DNA of 64,000 bases. Source: Maricaulis sp034670125 (GTDB lineage: Bacteria; Pseudomonadota; Alphaproteobacteria; Caulobacterales; Maricaulaceae). The notes beneath the pieces are model-generated. The model saw nothing but the letters and a program-made list of their open reading frames with translations, did no database searches and was not told the origin of the DNA. The stretch is taken from positions 124,001-188,000 of the forward strand of contig NZ_JAXMOC010000002.1 in assembly GCF_034670125.1 (NCBI RefSeq), written 5' to 3'. Made by a program: the position numbers and the translations under genes. Positions 26,143 through 34,148 of the stretch are shown here, one piece after another. Each line of letters opens with the position of its first letter. Within the stretch, counting starts at the first letter, position 1.

Positions 26143-26805
26143 TCAGGGCGCCGTGTCCAGCCAGGCCCGGATGTCGGCAAAGACCGCATCGAACATGGCT
26201 TCGGTGAGGCGGCCGGTATTGGTGTTGTAGCGGGAGCAATGATAGCTGTCGAACAGGCGCAGCGACCCGTTCGGACCGGCGATGTCGGCTGTCACGGCGT
26301 GCCCGAACTTGACCGTCTTGAGCGGCAGGCTCAGGGCCCGCAGCGTGTTGTCATGCGAGATCTTGCCCAGACACAAGACGGCCTTCAGGCGCGGCATCGC
26401 GGCGATGCGGCTGGTCAGGAAGGGGCGGCAGGCATTGGCCTCGGCGCCGACCGGTTTGTTCTCAGGCGGGACGCAACGCACCGCATTGGTGATCATCGCG
26501 TCGACCAGTTCGACACCGTCCTCGGCATGGCTGGCATAGGTGCCGCGCGAGAAGCCGAAGCGGTCGAGGGTGGCGTACAGCAGGTCGCCAGCCCAGTCGC
26601 CGGTAAAGGGGCGACCGGTCCGGTTGGCACCGCGCAGGCCCGGTGCGAGGCCGATGATCAGCAGGCGGGCCTGGTCCGACCCGAAGGACTCGACCGGGGC
26701 GTTGTGCCAGTCCGGATGGTCCGCCGCGGTCGCCTGCCGGAAGGCAACCAGTCGCGGACAGAGCGGGCAGTCCAAAGGGGCTTCGGGAGGGGCGCTCGTG
26801 GTCAC
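26143..26805 (-). CDS. Uracil-DNA glycosylase, family 5 (UdgB-like)
   Basis: Removes uracil or deaminated bases from DNA. 220 aa. Motif 1 is GLAPGLRGANRTGRPFTGD, which has the Ala-Pro and GxNRTGRPFTGD features of family-5 UDGs, not the GEAPG of family 4. The C-terminal motif is SYHCSRYNTNTG. N-terminal CPLCPRL, plus Cys131 and Cys142 in AVRCVPPENK and ANACRPF, could hold an iron-sulfur cluster. It begins with GTG at 26805, overlapping the stop of the upstream NYN gene (GTGA), so the two are translationally coupled. Confidence 0.9.
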   Translation of the reverse strand: MTTSAPPEAPLDCPLCPRLVAFRQATAADHPDWHNAPVESFGSDQARLLIIGLAPGLRGANRTGRPFTGDWAGDLLYATLDRFGFSRGTYASHAEDGVELVDAMITNAVRCVPPENKPVGAEANACRPFLTSRIAAMPRLKAVLCLGKISHDNTLRALSLPLKTVKFGHAVTADIAGPNGSLRLFDSYHCSRYNTNTGRLTEAMFDAVFADIRAWLDTAP

Positions 26806-27341
26806 GAGCCGGCCGCCGACCGACCGATCATCGCCCGCAAATCGTCCAGCTCGATGAAGGCGTCGGCCTCCCGCCGCAGATCATCGGAAATCATGGACGG
26901 GTTGGTTTTCAGCGAGGAAACGACCGAGATACGGGCGCCTTTGGCGCGGGCCGCCGCGAGGGCGTAGCGGAAATCGCCGTCGCCGGTGAACAGGATGATG
27001 TGGTCGAGATAGGTGGCGGCCTCGAGCATGTCGACGGCCAGCTCGATGTCCATGTCGCCCTTGATCCGGCGACGGCCATGGTCGTCCGTATACTCCTTGG
27101 CCGGCTTCGTGATCACCGAAAATCCGTTGTAGTTGAGCCAGTCGACCAGTGGCCGCAAAGGATTGTATTCCTCGTGCTCCAGCAGGGCGGTGTAGTAATT
27201 GGCGCGGATCAGCTTGCCGCGCTTGCGAAACTCGTCGAGAAGGCGTTTGAAATCGATATCGAAGTCGAGCGCCTTGGTGGTTGAGAACAGGTTGGCACCG
27301 TCGATGAAGAGGCCGATGCGCTCGTCCGGGTAAAAGGCCAT
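26802..27341 (-). CDS. NYN-domain protein (LabA/DUF88 family)
   Basis: 179 aa. PIN-like NYN fold with conserved acidic residues: Asp in LFIDGANLF, Asp/Glu in KGDMDIELAVDML and Asp in LFTGDGDFRYALAAA. It matches the LabA/DUF88 family, predicted metal-dependent RNases. The start is ATG 27341 (MAFYPDERIGLF) after CGAGGATATTCC; the longer frame runs into the divergent folK. It is coupled to the UDG gene by a 4-base overlap. The substrate RNA is unknown. Confidence 0.88.
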   Translation of the reverse strand: MAFYPDERIGLFIDGANLFSTTKALDFDIDFKRLLDEFRKRGKLIRANYYTALLEHEEYNPLRPLVDWLNYNGFSVITKPAKEYTDDHGRRRIKGDMDIELAVDMLEAATYLDHIILFTGDGDFRYALAAARAKGARISVVSSLKTNPSMISDDLRREADAFIELDDLRAMIGRSAAGS

Positions 27342-27363
27342 GGGAATATCCTCGGGACAGTCT

Positions 27364-27936
27364 ATGAATAGGGCAATGCAATCTGCCGCGATATATATCG
27401 CCCTCGGCGCCAATCTGCCACTGGGTGACTGGAGTCCGCGGCAGACCCTGGACCGCGCGCGACTTGCCCTTGGCGAGGCGGGACTGGCCATCATTTCCGC
27501 ATCGTCTGACTGGCACAGTCCTGCCTGGCCCGATCCGGCTGAGCCACCTTACGTCAATGCCGTCGTCGCGATCGCTTCGGACCAGCCGGCCCGGACCATC
27601 CTCGATACGCTGCACGCGATCGAGGCAGCGTTCGGCCGGGCGCGGACGGTGCGCAATGCTCCGCGGCCGCTCGACCTTGACCTGATCGATTGCCGGGGCG
27701 AGCAAATCTCGGCGCCGGACGGCCTGACCGTGCCGCACCCGCGGGCGGTGACACGCGCTTTCGTCCTGTTGCCGCTTGCCGAGATTGCCCCGGACTGGAC
27801 CGACCCGCTGAGCGGGCGTGGCATCGCCGATCTGATTGCCGCGCTGCCACAGGCGGATCGCAGCGCAACATACAAGCTGCAAGAGACCGGAAAACTCTCA
27901 CCCCACAGCCTTGCTTTTGCAGGGCGAGGGGATTAG
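27364..27936 (+). CDS. folK: 6-hydroxymethyl-7,8-dihydropterin pyrophosphokinase
   Basis: Transfers pyrophosphate from ATP to 6-hydroxymethyl-dihydropterin in folate synthesis. 190 aa. Signatures are IYIALGANLPLGD, PPYVNAVVAI, GRARTVRNAPRPLDLDLI (substrate and Mg binding) and VPHPRAVTRAFVLLPLAEIAP. I prefer ATG 27364 (MNRAMQSAAIYIALG); ATG 27376 is also possible, while 27340 would overlap the divergent NYN start codon. The C-terminal tail (TGKLSPHSLAFAGRGD) looks unconserved. No folB or folP is nearby. The next gene is rpoZ. Confidence 0.93.
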   Translation: MNRAMQSAAIYIALGANLPLGDWSPRQTLDRARLALGEAGLAIISASSDWHSPAWPDPAEPPYVNAVVAIASDQPARTILDTLHAIEAAFGRARTVRNAPRPLDLDLIDCRGEQISAPDGLTVPHPRAVTRAFVLLPLAEIAPDWTDPLSGRGIADLIAALPQADRSATYKLQETGKLSPHSLAFAGRGD

Positions 27937-27984
27937 GTAACGCGGTTCCAAAACCTCTAGCGCTGGTTCAAGGAGTTCGCGCGC

Positions 27985-28356
27985 ATGGCTCGCGTCACTG
28001 TCGAAGACTGCATTGAAAAAATTCCCAATCGTTTCCGCCTGGTTCTGATGGCGGCACACCGTGCCCGCAACATCTCGGCCGGCTCCGAGCTGACGATTGA
28101 TCGCGACAATGACAAGAACCCTGTCGTTGCCCTCCGCGAGATCGCGGACGAAACGCTCGACATGGATGCGCTGAAGGACAGCCTGGTCAACGGTCTGCAG
28201 CGCGTGCTGCCGAGCGAGGACGAGGAAGACGCGGCCCGCGAAGAGCGTGGCCAGCAGCTCGAGGCCCTTCCGGCACCGCAGGTTCCGCTTGACGAAGCCG
28301 AGATGCTCAAGGCGCTCCAGAACGACCGGGACGGCGCGCCTGACGGCCGCCTCTAA
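27985..28356 (+). CDS. rpoZ: RNA polymerase omega subunit
   Basis: Assists folding and assembly of the beta-prime subunit. 123 aa. The conserved N-terminus is MARVTVEDCIEKIPNRFRLV, followed by AAHRARNISAGSELTI and KNPVVALREIADET. The acidic C-terminal extension (SEDEEDAAREERGQQ) is typical of alphaproteobacteria. ATG 27985 follows AAGGAGTTCGCGCGC. rsh begins six bases after the rpoZ stop codon, the usual order in this class. Confidence 0.96.
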   Translation: MARVTVEDCIEKIPNRFRLVLMAAHRARNISAGSELTIDRDNDKNPVVALREIADETLDMDALKDSLVNGLQRVLPSEDEEDAAREERGQQLEALPAPQVPLDEAEMLKALQNDRDGAPDGRL

Positions 28357-28362
28357 CGCGTC

Positions 28363-30594
28363 TTGACCTCCGGCGCGACGCCACCCGAACTGGACCCGTC
28401 GCCGCCCGCCATACCCAGCGCGGACGAGCTGATAGCGCGTATCCGTCGGTATTTCCCCAAAGTCGATGCCGACTTCGTTCGGCGCGCCTATGACTTTGCC
28501 GAGGAAGCCCACCGGCCGCAGCGCCGCCAGTCGGGCGAACCCTATTTTGCCCACGTGGCCCAGGTTGCGATGATCCTCGCCGACCTGCGCATGGACGTGG
28601 CGACGGTGTGCACCGGCCTGCTCCACGATACCGTCGAGGATACGCCGGCGACGCTGGAGGAGCTGACCGAGGCCTTTTCCGAGGAAGTCGCAGGCCTCGT
28701 CGATGGTGTGACCAAGCTCGGCCAGATGGAGTTGCGCTCCAAGCGGACAAAACAGGCCGAGAACCTGCAAAAGCTGGTCGTCGCCATCTCGGATGATGTC
28801 CGGGTGCTGATCGTCAAGCTGTGCGACCGTTTGCACAACATGCGGACGCTGGACGCGATTTCGCGCGCCGACAAGCGTGAGCGGATCGCGCTGGAGACGC
28901 TGGAAATCTATGCGCCGCTGGCACGACGCATCGGGATCAACCGGGTTTGTGTCGAACTCGAGGACCTGGCCTTCGAGCACGTCAATGCATCGGCCCATGA
29001 ATCGATCAACACCCGACTGAAACGGTTGCGGGAAGCCCACGCCGAGGAAGTCTCGGTGGTCTCGAGCGCCATGATCGACAGCCTCGCGGAGGCGGGGATT
29101 GAAGGGCGGATTTTCGGGCGCGAGAAGCGGCCCTACTCGATCTGGCGCAAGCTTGAGCGCAAGGGGCTGACCTTTGAGGAAATCGCCGACATCTACGCCT
29201 TCCGGCTGATCGTCGACACGCCGGATGACTGCTATCGGGCTCTGGGTGTGATCCACCAGTCTTGGCGGTGTGTGCCGGAGCGGTTCCGCGACTTCATTTC
29301 CTTGCCCAAGCCGAACAATTATCGCTCCCTGCACACCACGGTGATGGGACCGAAGAATGTGCGCGTCGAGCTGCAGATCCGGACCGAGCAAATGGAGTCG
29401 GTGGCCGAGAGCGGCGTGGCGGCACACTGGCGCTACAAAAACTCCTCTTACACCTATGATGCCGATGCGGCCCAGGCGGCCGGTGGCGATCCGTTGGAGC
29501 GCCTGCGCCCCTTCGTGGAAATCCTCAATCAGGGCGGCGATCCGGAAGAGTTTCTCGAGCACGCCAAGCTCGAAATGTTCGCCGACCAGGTCTATTGCTT
29601 CACACCTGGCGGCGACCTGATTTCGTTGCCGGTCGGTGCCACGCCGCTGGACTTCGCCTATGCGGTCCATACCGAGCTGGGGCACACAACCGTCGCCGCC
29701 AAGATCAATGGTCGCGAGCGTCCGCTGCGCACCCAGTTGCGCAATGGCGATGTCGTCGCGATCGTGAAAGGTGGCGTCCGTCAGCCGCCGGCGGGGTGGG
29801 AAAACCTCGCTGTCACGGGTCGCGCCCGCGCGGCCATCCGCCGCCTGATCCGCGAGAGCGAGCGCGACGAATTTCATCGTATCGGCAAGATCATGGCCGA
29901 GCACGCTTTCCGCCGCGAGGGCCGGACGCTGATCGAGGCCGACCTCAAGGACGCCTTCGCGCGGCTGGAGGTCAAGGACGCCAACGAGATGTATGAAACC
30001 CTCGGCCGCGGGCGCATCTCCTCGGTCGACATGCTCAACGCGGCGTTCCCGGGACGTCTCGACGAGCGTCCGGATGTCGCCGGCCGGGATCTGATCCAGG
30101 ATAGCAAGGCCCGGCTCTATGTGCGCGGGCGTGGCCTGACCCAGGGCGTGACGCTGCATTTCGCCGAGTGTTGCTCGCCGCTGCCCGGTGACCGCATTGT
30201 CGGCCTGTTGCGCAAGGACAAGGGCATAGAGATCCATACCATCGATTGCGAACGCCTCGCCCAGTACGAGGAAAACGCGATGGATGACTGGCTTGACCTG
30301 GCCTGGACCGCCGAGGCCGAAGGCAATGCCGTTTCGATCGCCCGCATCCAGGCCGTCATGCACAATGAACCGGGTGCCCTGGCCGAGATTGCCAAGACGG
30401 TGTCGGAGAACCGCGGCAATATCGCCAGCGTCACGACCCGAAATCGCGCCGCCGACTTCTTCGACATGGAATTCGACGTCGAAGTGTTTGATACCCGGCA
30501 TCTGGCCAATATCCTGGCCGCCATCCGCATGTGTGAGACCGTCGTCTCTGCCGACCGGGCAAGGGCGGAAATCGAGGAGATCAAGGAAGAATGA
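28363..30594 (+). CDS. rsh: Bifunctional (p)ppGpp synthetase/hydrolase
   Basis: Makes and degrades the stringent-response alarmone (p)ppGpp. 743 aa with full long-RSH architecture: HD hydrolase (His88-Asp89 in GLLHDTVEDT), synthetase domain (about 240-360, EIADIYAFRLIVDTPDDCYR and RFRDFISLPKPNNYRSLHTT), TGS (VYCFTPGGDLISLPVGATPL), helical/zinc-finger region (FAECCSPLPGDRIVG) and C-terminal ACT domain. The HD site is intact, so it should be bifunctional, as expected for a single alphaproteobacterial Rsh. The start appears to be TTG 28363, six bases after the rpoZ stop. Its TGA overlaps the pyrE ATG. Confidence 0.95.
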   Translation: MTSGATPPELDPSPPAIPSADELIARIRRYFPKVDADFVRRAYDFAEEAHRPQRRQSGEPYFAHVAQVAMILADLRMDVATVCTGLLHDTVEDTPATLEELTEAFSEEVAGLVDGVTKLGQMELRSKRTKQAENLQKLVVAISDDVRVLIVKLCDRLHNMRTLDAISRADKRERIALETLEIYAPLARRIGINRVCVELEDLAFEHVNASAHESINTRLKRLREAHAEEVSVVSSAMIDSLAEAGIEGRIFGREKRPYSIWRKLERKGLTFEEIADIYAFRLIVDTPDDCYRALGVIHQSWRCVPERFRDFISLPKPNNYRSLHTTVMGPKNVRVELQIRTEQMESVAESGVAAHWRYKNSSYTYDADAAQAAGGDPLERLRPFVEILNQGGDPEEFLEHAKLEMFADQVYCFTPGGDLISLPVGATPLDFAYAVHTELGHTTVAAKINGRERPLRTQLRNGDVVAIVKGGVRQPPAGWENLAVTGRARAAIRRLIRESERDEFHRIGKIMAEHAFRREGRTLIEADLKDAFARLEVKDANEMYETLGRGRISSVDMLNAAFPGRLDERPDVAGRDLIQDSKARLYVRGRGLTQGVTLHFAECCSPLPGDRIVGLLRKDKGIEIHTIDCERLAQYEENAMDDWLDLAWTAEAEGNAVSIARIQAVMHNEPGALAEIAKTVSENRGNIASVTTRNRAADFFDMEFDVEVFDTRHLANILAAIRMCETVVSADRARAEIEEIKEE

Positions 30595-31175
30595 CACGCG
30601 ACGAAGTCCTGGCCGAATTCCGGGCCGCCGGCGCCCTGCTCGAGGGCCATTTCATCCTCTCTTCCGGACTGCGCAGCGGCGTCTTCCTGCAAAAGGCGCG
30701 CGTCTTCTCTGAACCGGCCCGCACCGAGCGTCTGTGCAAGGCACTGGCGGCGAAGGTCCGCGCTGAGCTTGGCGATGCCCCGACCGTGATCGTCTCCCCG
30801 GCCACCGGCGGGATCGTGCCGGGCTATGAAATGGCCCGTCAGCTGGGGCTCAAAGGGCTCTATGTCGAGCGCGAGAATGGCGAGTTCACCCTGCGCCGCG
30901 GTTTCGAGCTGTCCAAGGATGACAAGGTGTTGGTGGTCGAGGACATCGTCTCGACCGGCCTGTCCTCGCGCGAATGCATCGAGGCCATCAACAAGACCGG
31001 CGCCACGGTCATCGCCGAGGCCTGTCTGGTGGATCGCTCGGGCGGCGAGGCCGATGTCGGCGTGCCGCTGATCGCCTTGACCGAGTACAAGGTCCCCGCC
31101 TACCCAGCAGACCAGCTGCCGCCGGAACTGGCGGCCATCCCGGCCATCAAGCCCGGGAGCCGGGGTCTGGCATGA
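30591..31175 (+). CDS. pyrE: Orotate phosphoribosyltransferase
   Basis: Joins orotate and PRPP to make OMP in pyrimidine synthesis. 194 aa. The PRPP loop is VLVVEDIVSTGLSSRE, with VIVSPATGGIVPGYEMARQLG and YVERENGEFTLRRGFEL as orotate/PRPP-binding regions. This is the shorter PyrE type common in alphaproteobacteria. It overlaps rsh by ATGA at the start and pdxJ by ATGA at the end, so it is part of a translationally coupled chain. Confidence 0.96.
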   Translation: MTRDEVLAEFRAAGALLEGHFILSSGLRSGVFLQKARVFSEPARTERLCKALAAKVRAELGDAPTVIVSPATGGIVPGYEMARQLGLKGLYVERENGEFTLRRGFELSKDDKVLVVEDIVSTGLSSRECIEAINKTGATVIAEACLVDRSGGEADVGVPLIALTEYKVPAYPADQLPPELAAIPAIKPGSRGLA

Positions 31176-31909
31176 GCATTCGTCTCGGCGTCAATATCGA
31201 CCATGTAGCCACGATCCGGAATGCGCGCGGGGGCGAGCACCCCGATCCCGTGCGCGCCGCCCGTCAGGCCTCCGAGGCGGGCGCGGACGGGATTACCGCG
31301 CATCTGCGTGAAGACCGTCGCCACATCACCGACACCGATATCGACCGGCTGATGGCCGAAATCGACCTGCCGCTGAACCTGGAAATGGCGGCGACGCCGG
31401 AAATGCTCGACATCGCCCTGCGTCACAAGCCGCATGCGGTCTGCCTGGTGCCGGAAAAGCGCGAGGAACGCACCACCGAGGGCGGGCTCGACGTCGCCGC
31501 GGGTCACAACACGATCGCCCCCTATGTCCAGCAGCTGCGTGAGGGCGGCAGCCGCGTCTCGCTCTTCATCGAGCCGGACCCGGTCCAGATTGCCGTTGCC
31601 GAAGCCATGGGCGCGGCGGTCGTGGAACTGCATACCGGCGCCTATTGCGAGGCTTTCCTTGCGGGCGACACCGCCAAGGTCGAGCATCATCTCAAACGCC
31701 TGCAGAGTGCCGCCACGGTGGCCCATGAGCGCGGCCTGGAAGTCCATGCCGGTCACGGCCTGACCTATGACACCGTCAAGCCGATCGCCGCCATTCCCGA
31801 AGTGATCGAGCTCAATATCGGCCACTTCCTGATCGGTGAGGCGATTTTCCGGGGTCTGCGTGAAGCGGTCGGAACGATGCGCGGGCTGATTGAGGAAGCG
31901 CGGGCATGA
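31172..31909 (+). CDS. pdxJ: Pyridoxine 5'-phosphate synthase
   Basis: Condenses 1-deoxyxylulose 5-phosphate with 3-amino-2-oxopropyl phosphate to pyridoxine 5'-phosphate, the last ring-forming step of DXP-dependent vitamin B6 synthesis. 245 aa TIM barrel. Signatures: LGVNIDHVATIRNARG, DGITAHLREDRRHI, LEMAATPEM, CLVPEKREERTTEGGLD, HTGAYCEAF, VHAGHGLTYD and ELNIGHFLIGEA. ATG 31172 overlaps the pyrE stop and its own stop overlaps acpS (ATGA), so it is coupled on both sides. Confidence 0.97.
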   Translation: MSIRLGVNIDHVATIRNARGGEHPDPVRAARQASEAGADGITAHLREDRRHITDTDIDRLMAEIDLPLNLEMAATPEMLDIALRHKPHAVCLVPEKREERTTEGGLDVAAGHNTIAPYVQQLREGGSRVSLFIEPDPVQIAVAEAMGAAVVELHTGAYCEAFLAGDTAKVEHHLKRLQSAATVAHERGLEVHAGHGLTYDTVKPIAAIPEVIELNIGHFLIGEAIFRGLREAVGTMRGLIEEARA

Positions 31910-32334
31910 TCATCGGCCTTGGCTCCGATCTGATGGATATCCGGCGTATCGAGAAATCGATCGATCGCTTTGGTGACCGTTTCATCCAGCGCGTCTTCAC
32001 CGAGATCGAGCAGGCCAAGTCCGACAGGCGCCGCATGCGCGCTGCCAGCTATGCCAAGCGCTTTGCGGCCAAGGAGGCCGGTGCCAAGGCGCTCGGAACC
32101 GGGATTGCGCGTGGGGTGTCCTGGAAGGAAATCGGTGTGGTCAATCTGCCTGGCGGCAAACCGACGCTGGAATTCAAGGGCCGGGCCCTGGAGCGTGCCC
32201 TGGCGCTGACGCCGCCCGGTCACGAGCCGGTCGCCCATATCACCATCACCGACGATCATCCCTGGGCCCAGGCGTTTGTCGTGCTGGAAGCGCGGCCGAT
32301 CGGCCATCATTTCGACGGGCTCGCCCATGGCTGA
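31906..32334 (+). CDS. acpS: Holo-[acyl-carrier-protein] synthase
   Basis: Transfers 4'-phosphopantetheine from CoA to acyl carrier protein. 142 aa. Conserved metal/CoA motifs are IIGLGSDLMDIRRIE at the N-terminus, the FTEIEQ region, and YAKRFAAKEAGAKALGTGI. It follows pdxJ with ATGA overlap and overlaps rnc by eight bases. In many alphaproteobacteria lepB lies between acpS and rnc; here the two are directly adjacent. Confidence 0.95.
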   Translation: MIIGLGSDLMDIRRIEKSIDRFGDRFIQRVFTEIEQAKSDRRRMRAASYAKRFAAKEAGAKALGTGIARGVSWKEIGVVNLPGGKPTLEFKGRALERALALTPPGHEPVAHITITDDHPWAQAFVVLEARPIGHHFDGLAHG

Positions 32335-33013
32335 TCCGATCGCAGAGCTTGAAGCCCGTATTGGCTATGTCTTTACCGACAAGAGCCTGATCGAGCGCGC
32401 CCTGACCCATGGCAGTTTCGCCGAGGGTCGCAAGACCATCCCCACCTATGAACGTCTGGAATTCCTCGGCGACCGGGTGCTCGGCCTGATGACGGCGGAA
32501 GCGCTGTTCAAGTCCTTCGACAAGGCCGATGAGGGCGCGCTGGCGCCGCGGCTCAATTCGATGGTGCGCAAGGAAACCTGCGCCGATGTCGCCCGCGCCG
32601 TCGATCTCGGTGCGGCGCTGCGGATCGGCAAGTCGGAAGAGAAGGGCGGTGGTCGCAACAAGACCTCCATTCTCGGCGATGCCTGCGAGTCGCTGATGGC
32701 TGCGCTTTATCTCGATGGTGGCCGCGCGGCGGTCCAGGCCTTCTTTGACCATCATTGGGGGCCACGTATCGAGGCGCTCAAGGCCAAGCCGCTGGACGCC
32801 AAGTCGGCGCTGCAGGAATGGGCAGCCAGGACAGGTCGCGGTGTTCCGCGCTATGAACTCACCGAACGTTCCGGCCCGGATCACCGGCCGGTCTTCACCG
32901 TGCAGGTCACGGTCACACCCCTTGCGCCCGCTGTGGGCGAGGGCGGTTCCAAGCAGGTCGCCGAACGGGCCGCCGCCGAGGAATTGCTGAAACGCGAAGG
33001 ACAGCATGTCTGA
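32327..33013 (+). CDS. rnc: Ribonuclease III
   Basis: Cleaves double-stranded RNA in rRNA and mRNA maturation. 228 aa. The endonuclease domain carries the signature YERLEFLGDRVLGLM, with catalytic acidic residues there and in LGDACESLMAALYLDGG. The C-terminal double-stranded-RNA-binding domain is AKSALQEWAARTGRGVPRYEL...KQVAERAAAEELL. The start is ATG 32327 (MADPIAELEARIGYVF), eight bases inside acpS. It overlaps era by eight bases. Confidence 0.96.
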   Translation: MADPIAELEARIGYVFTDKSLIERALTHGSFAEGRKTIPTYERLEFLGDRVLGLMTAEALFKSFDKADEGALAPRLNSMVRKETCADVARAVDLGAALRIGKSEEKGGGRNKTSILGDACESLMAALYLDGGRAAVQAFFDHHWGPRIEALKAKPLDAKSALQEWAARTGRGVPRYELTERSGPDHRPVFTVQVTVTPLAPAVGEGGSKQVAERAAAEELLKREGQHV

Positions 33014-33950
33014 TACTCCCAAACGCTGCGGCTTTGCCGCGGTTATCGGTTCGCCCAATGCCGGCAAGTCGACCCTCGTCAACGCCCTGGTCGGCGAGAA
33101 GGTCACCATCGTCACCCACAAGGTGCAGACGACCCGCTTCGCCGTGCGCGGCGTGGCGCTGGCTGGCGAAACCCAGATCGTCCTCGTCGACACGCCCGGC
33201 GTGTTCGCGCCCAAGACGCGGCTGGACAAGTCGATGGTTGCGGCGGCCTGGTCCGGTGCCGGCGAGGCCGACACCATCATGCATGTCGTCGATGCCGGTG
33301 CCCGCGCCCGGATGGAACATGGCGGCGCCAAAAGCGGCGACAGCCGCATGGTCGAGGATGATGACCGGGTCACCGAAGGCCTGAAGAAGTCCGAGCAAAA
33401 GGCGATCCTGGTCCTCAACAAGGTCGACCTGATGCCGCGTGACCAGCTTCTGGCCATGTCACAGGCGCTCTACGAGACCGGCGTCTACTCCGAGGTCTTC
33501 ATGATCTCGGCCAAGACCGGGTCGGGCGTTCCGCAGCTGCGTGAGTTCATCGCCGGTCTGATGCCGGAAGGCGTCTGGCATTATCCCGCCGACCAGGTCG
33601 CCGACCTGCCGGCCCGCATCCTCGCTGCCGAAATCACACGCGAGAAAGTCTATCTGCGCCTGCACGAGGAACTGCCTTACGCCTCGATGGTTGAGACCGA
33701 GGTCTGGAAGAAACTGCGCGATGGCTCCCTGCGCATCGAACAATCCATCATCGTCGAGCGCGAGACCCAAAAGCCCATCGTGCTGGGCAAGGGCGGCAGT
33801 GCCGTCAAATCGATCGGCGAAGCCTCCCGCAAGGAGCTGGAAGAGGTGCTGGGCTGCAAGGTCCACCTATTTCTCAATGTGAAGGTCGACGCCAAATGGA
33901 TGGCGCGGCGGTCGCACTACAAGGATGTGGGTCTGGATTTCGACGTTTAG
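33006..33950 (+). CDS. era: GTPase Era
   Basis: Binds 16S rRNA and helps mature the 30S subunit. 314 aa. G1 is GSPNAGKST, G2 is in QTTR, G3 is DTPG, G4 is NKVD and SAKTG is G5. The C-terminal KH domain has VLGKGGSAVKSIGEASRKELEE and ends with WMARRSHYKDVGLDF. Between G3 and G4 is a charged stretch of about 20 residues (ARARMEHGGAKSGDSRMVED) longer than in E. coli Era. It overlaps rnc by eight bases. The usual next gene, recO, is displaced by about 830 bp of inserted material. Confidence 0.95.
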   Translation: MSDTPKRCGFAAVIGSPNAGKSTLVNALVGEKVTIVTHKVQTTRFAVRGVALAGETQIVLVDTPGVFAPKTRLDKSMVAAAWSGAGEADTIMHVVDAGARARMEHGGAKSGDSRMVEDDDRVTEGLKKSEQKAILVLNKVDLMPRDQLLAMSQALYETGVYSEVFMISAKTGSGVPQLREFIAGLMPEGVWHYPADQVADLPARILAAEITREKVYLRLHEELPYASMVETEVWKKLRDGSLRIEQSIIVERETQKPIVLGKGGSAVKSIGEASRKELEEVLGCKVHLFLNVKVDAKWMARRSHYKDVGLDFDV

Positions 33951-33962
33951 GGCTCACGCTGA

Positions 33963-34064
33963 TCCCCCCTCATCCGCGCTGCGCGCACCTTCTCCCCGGG
34001 GAGAAGGAAGACGGTCCCTCTCCCATGGGAGAGGGTGGCCCGCAGGGCCGGGTGAGGGGGAAAT
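33963..34064. repeat. Palindromic intergenic repeat, family 3, copy 2
   Basis: Modules CCCCCTCATCC, GCGCTGCGCGC and CCTTCTCCCCGGGGAGAAGG are followed by CCCTCTCCCATGGGAGAGGG, GGCCCGCAGGGCC and GGTGAGGGGG. These are the modules of the 21009-21116 copy in reversed order. It lies just after the era stop codon. Confidence 0.8.
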
Positions 34065-34080
34065 CACGGTGTCCCCGGAC

Positions 34081-34146
34081 CAAGACTCACCTACAACCAC
34101 CCCATGGAATGGCGTGATCAGGGCATAGTGCTGGCGGTGCGGCCGC
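34081..34146 (+). pseudogene. Duplicated 5' end of recO, left copy of a perfect 66-bp direct repeat
   Basis: Bases 34081-34146 are identical to 34761-34826, which contain the upstream region and first codons of the real recO. ATG 34104 is followed by MEWRDQGIVLAVRP exactly as in recO, then the sequence diverges at 34147. The truncated fragment remains open to 34370 as a meaningless 88-codon frame. This is the original or duplicated recO start left behind by an insertion or recombination event. Confidence 0.92.
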
Positions 34147-34148
34147 CG

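Noticed and set aside
27898..30597. An 899-codon minus-strand frame opposite rpoZ and rsh
   Set aside because: Antisense shadow of conserved genes in GC-rich DNA; no ribosome site and no domain.
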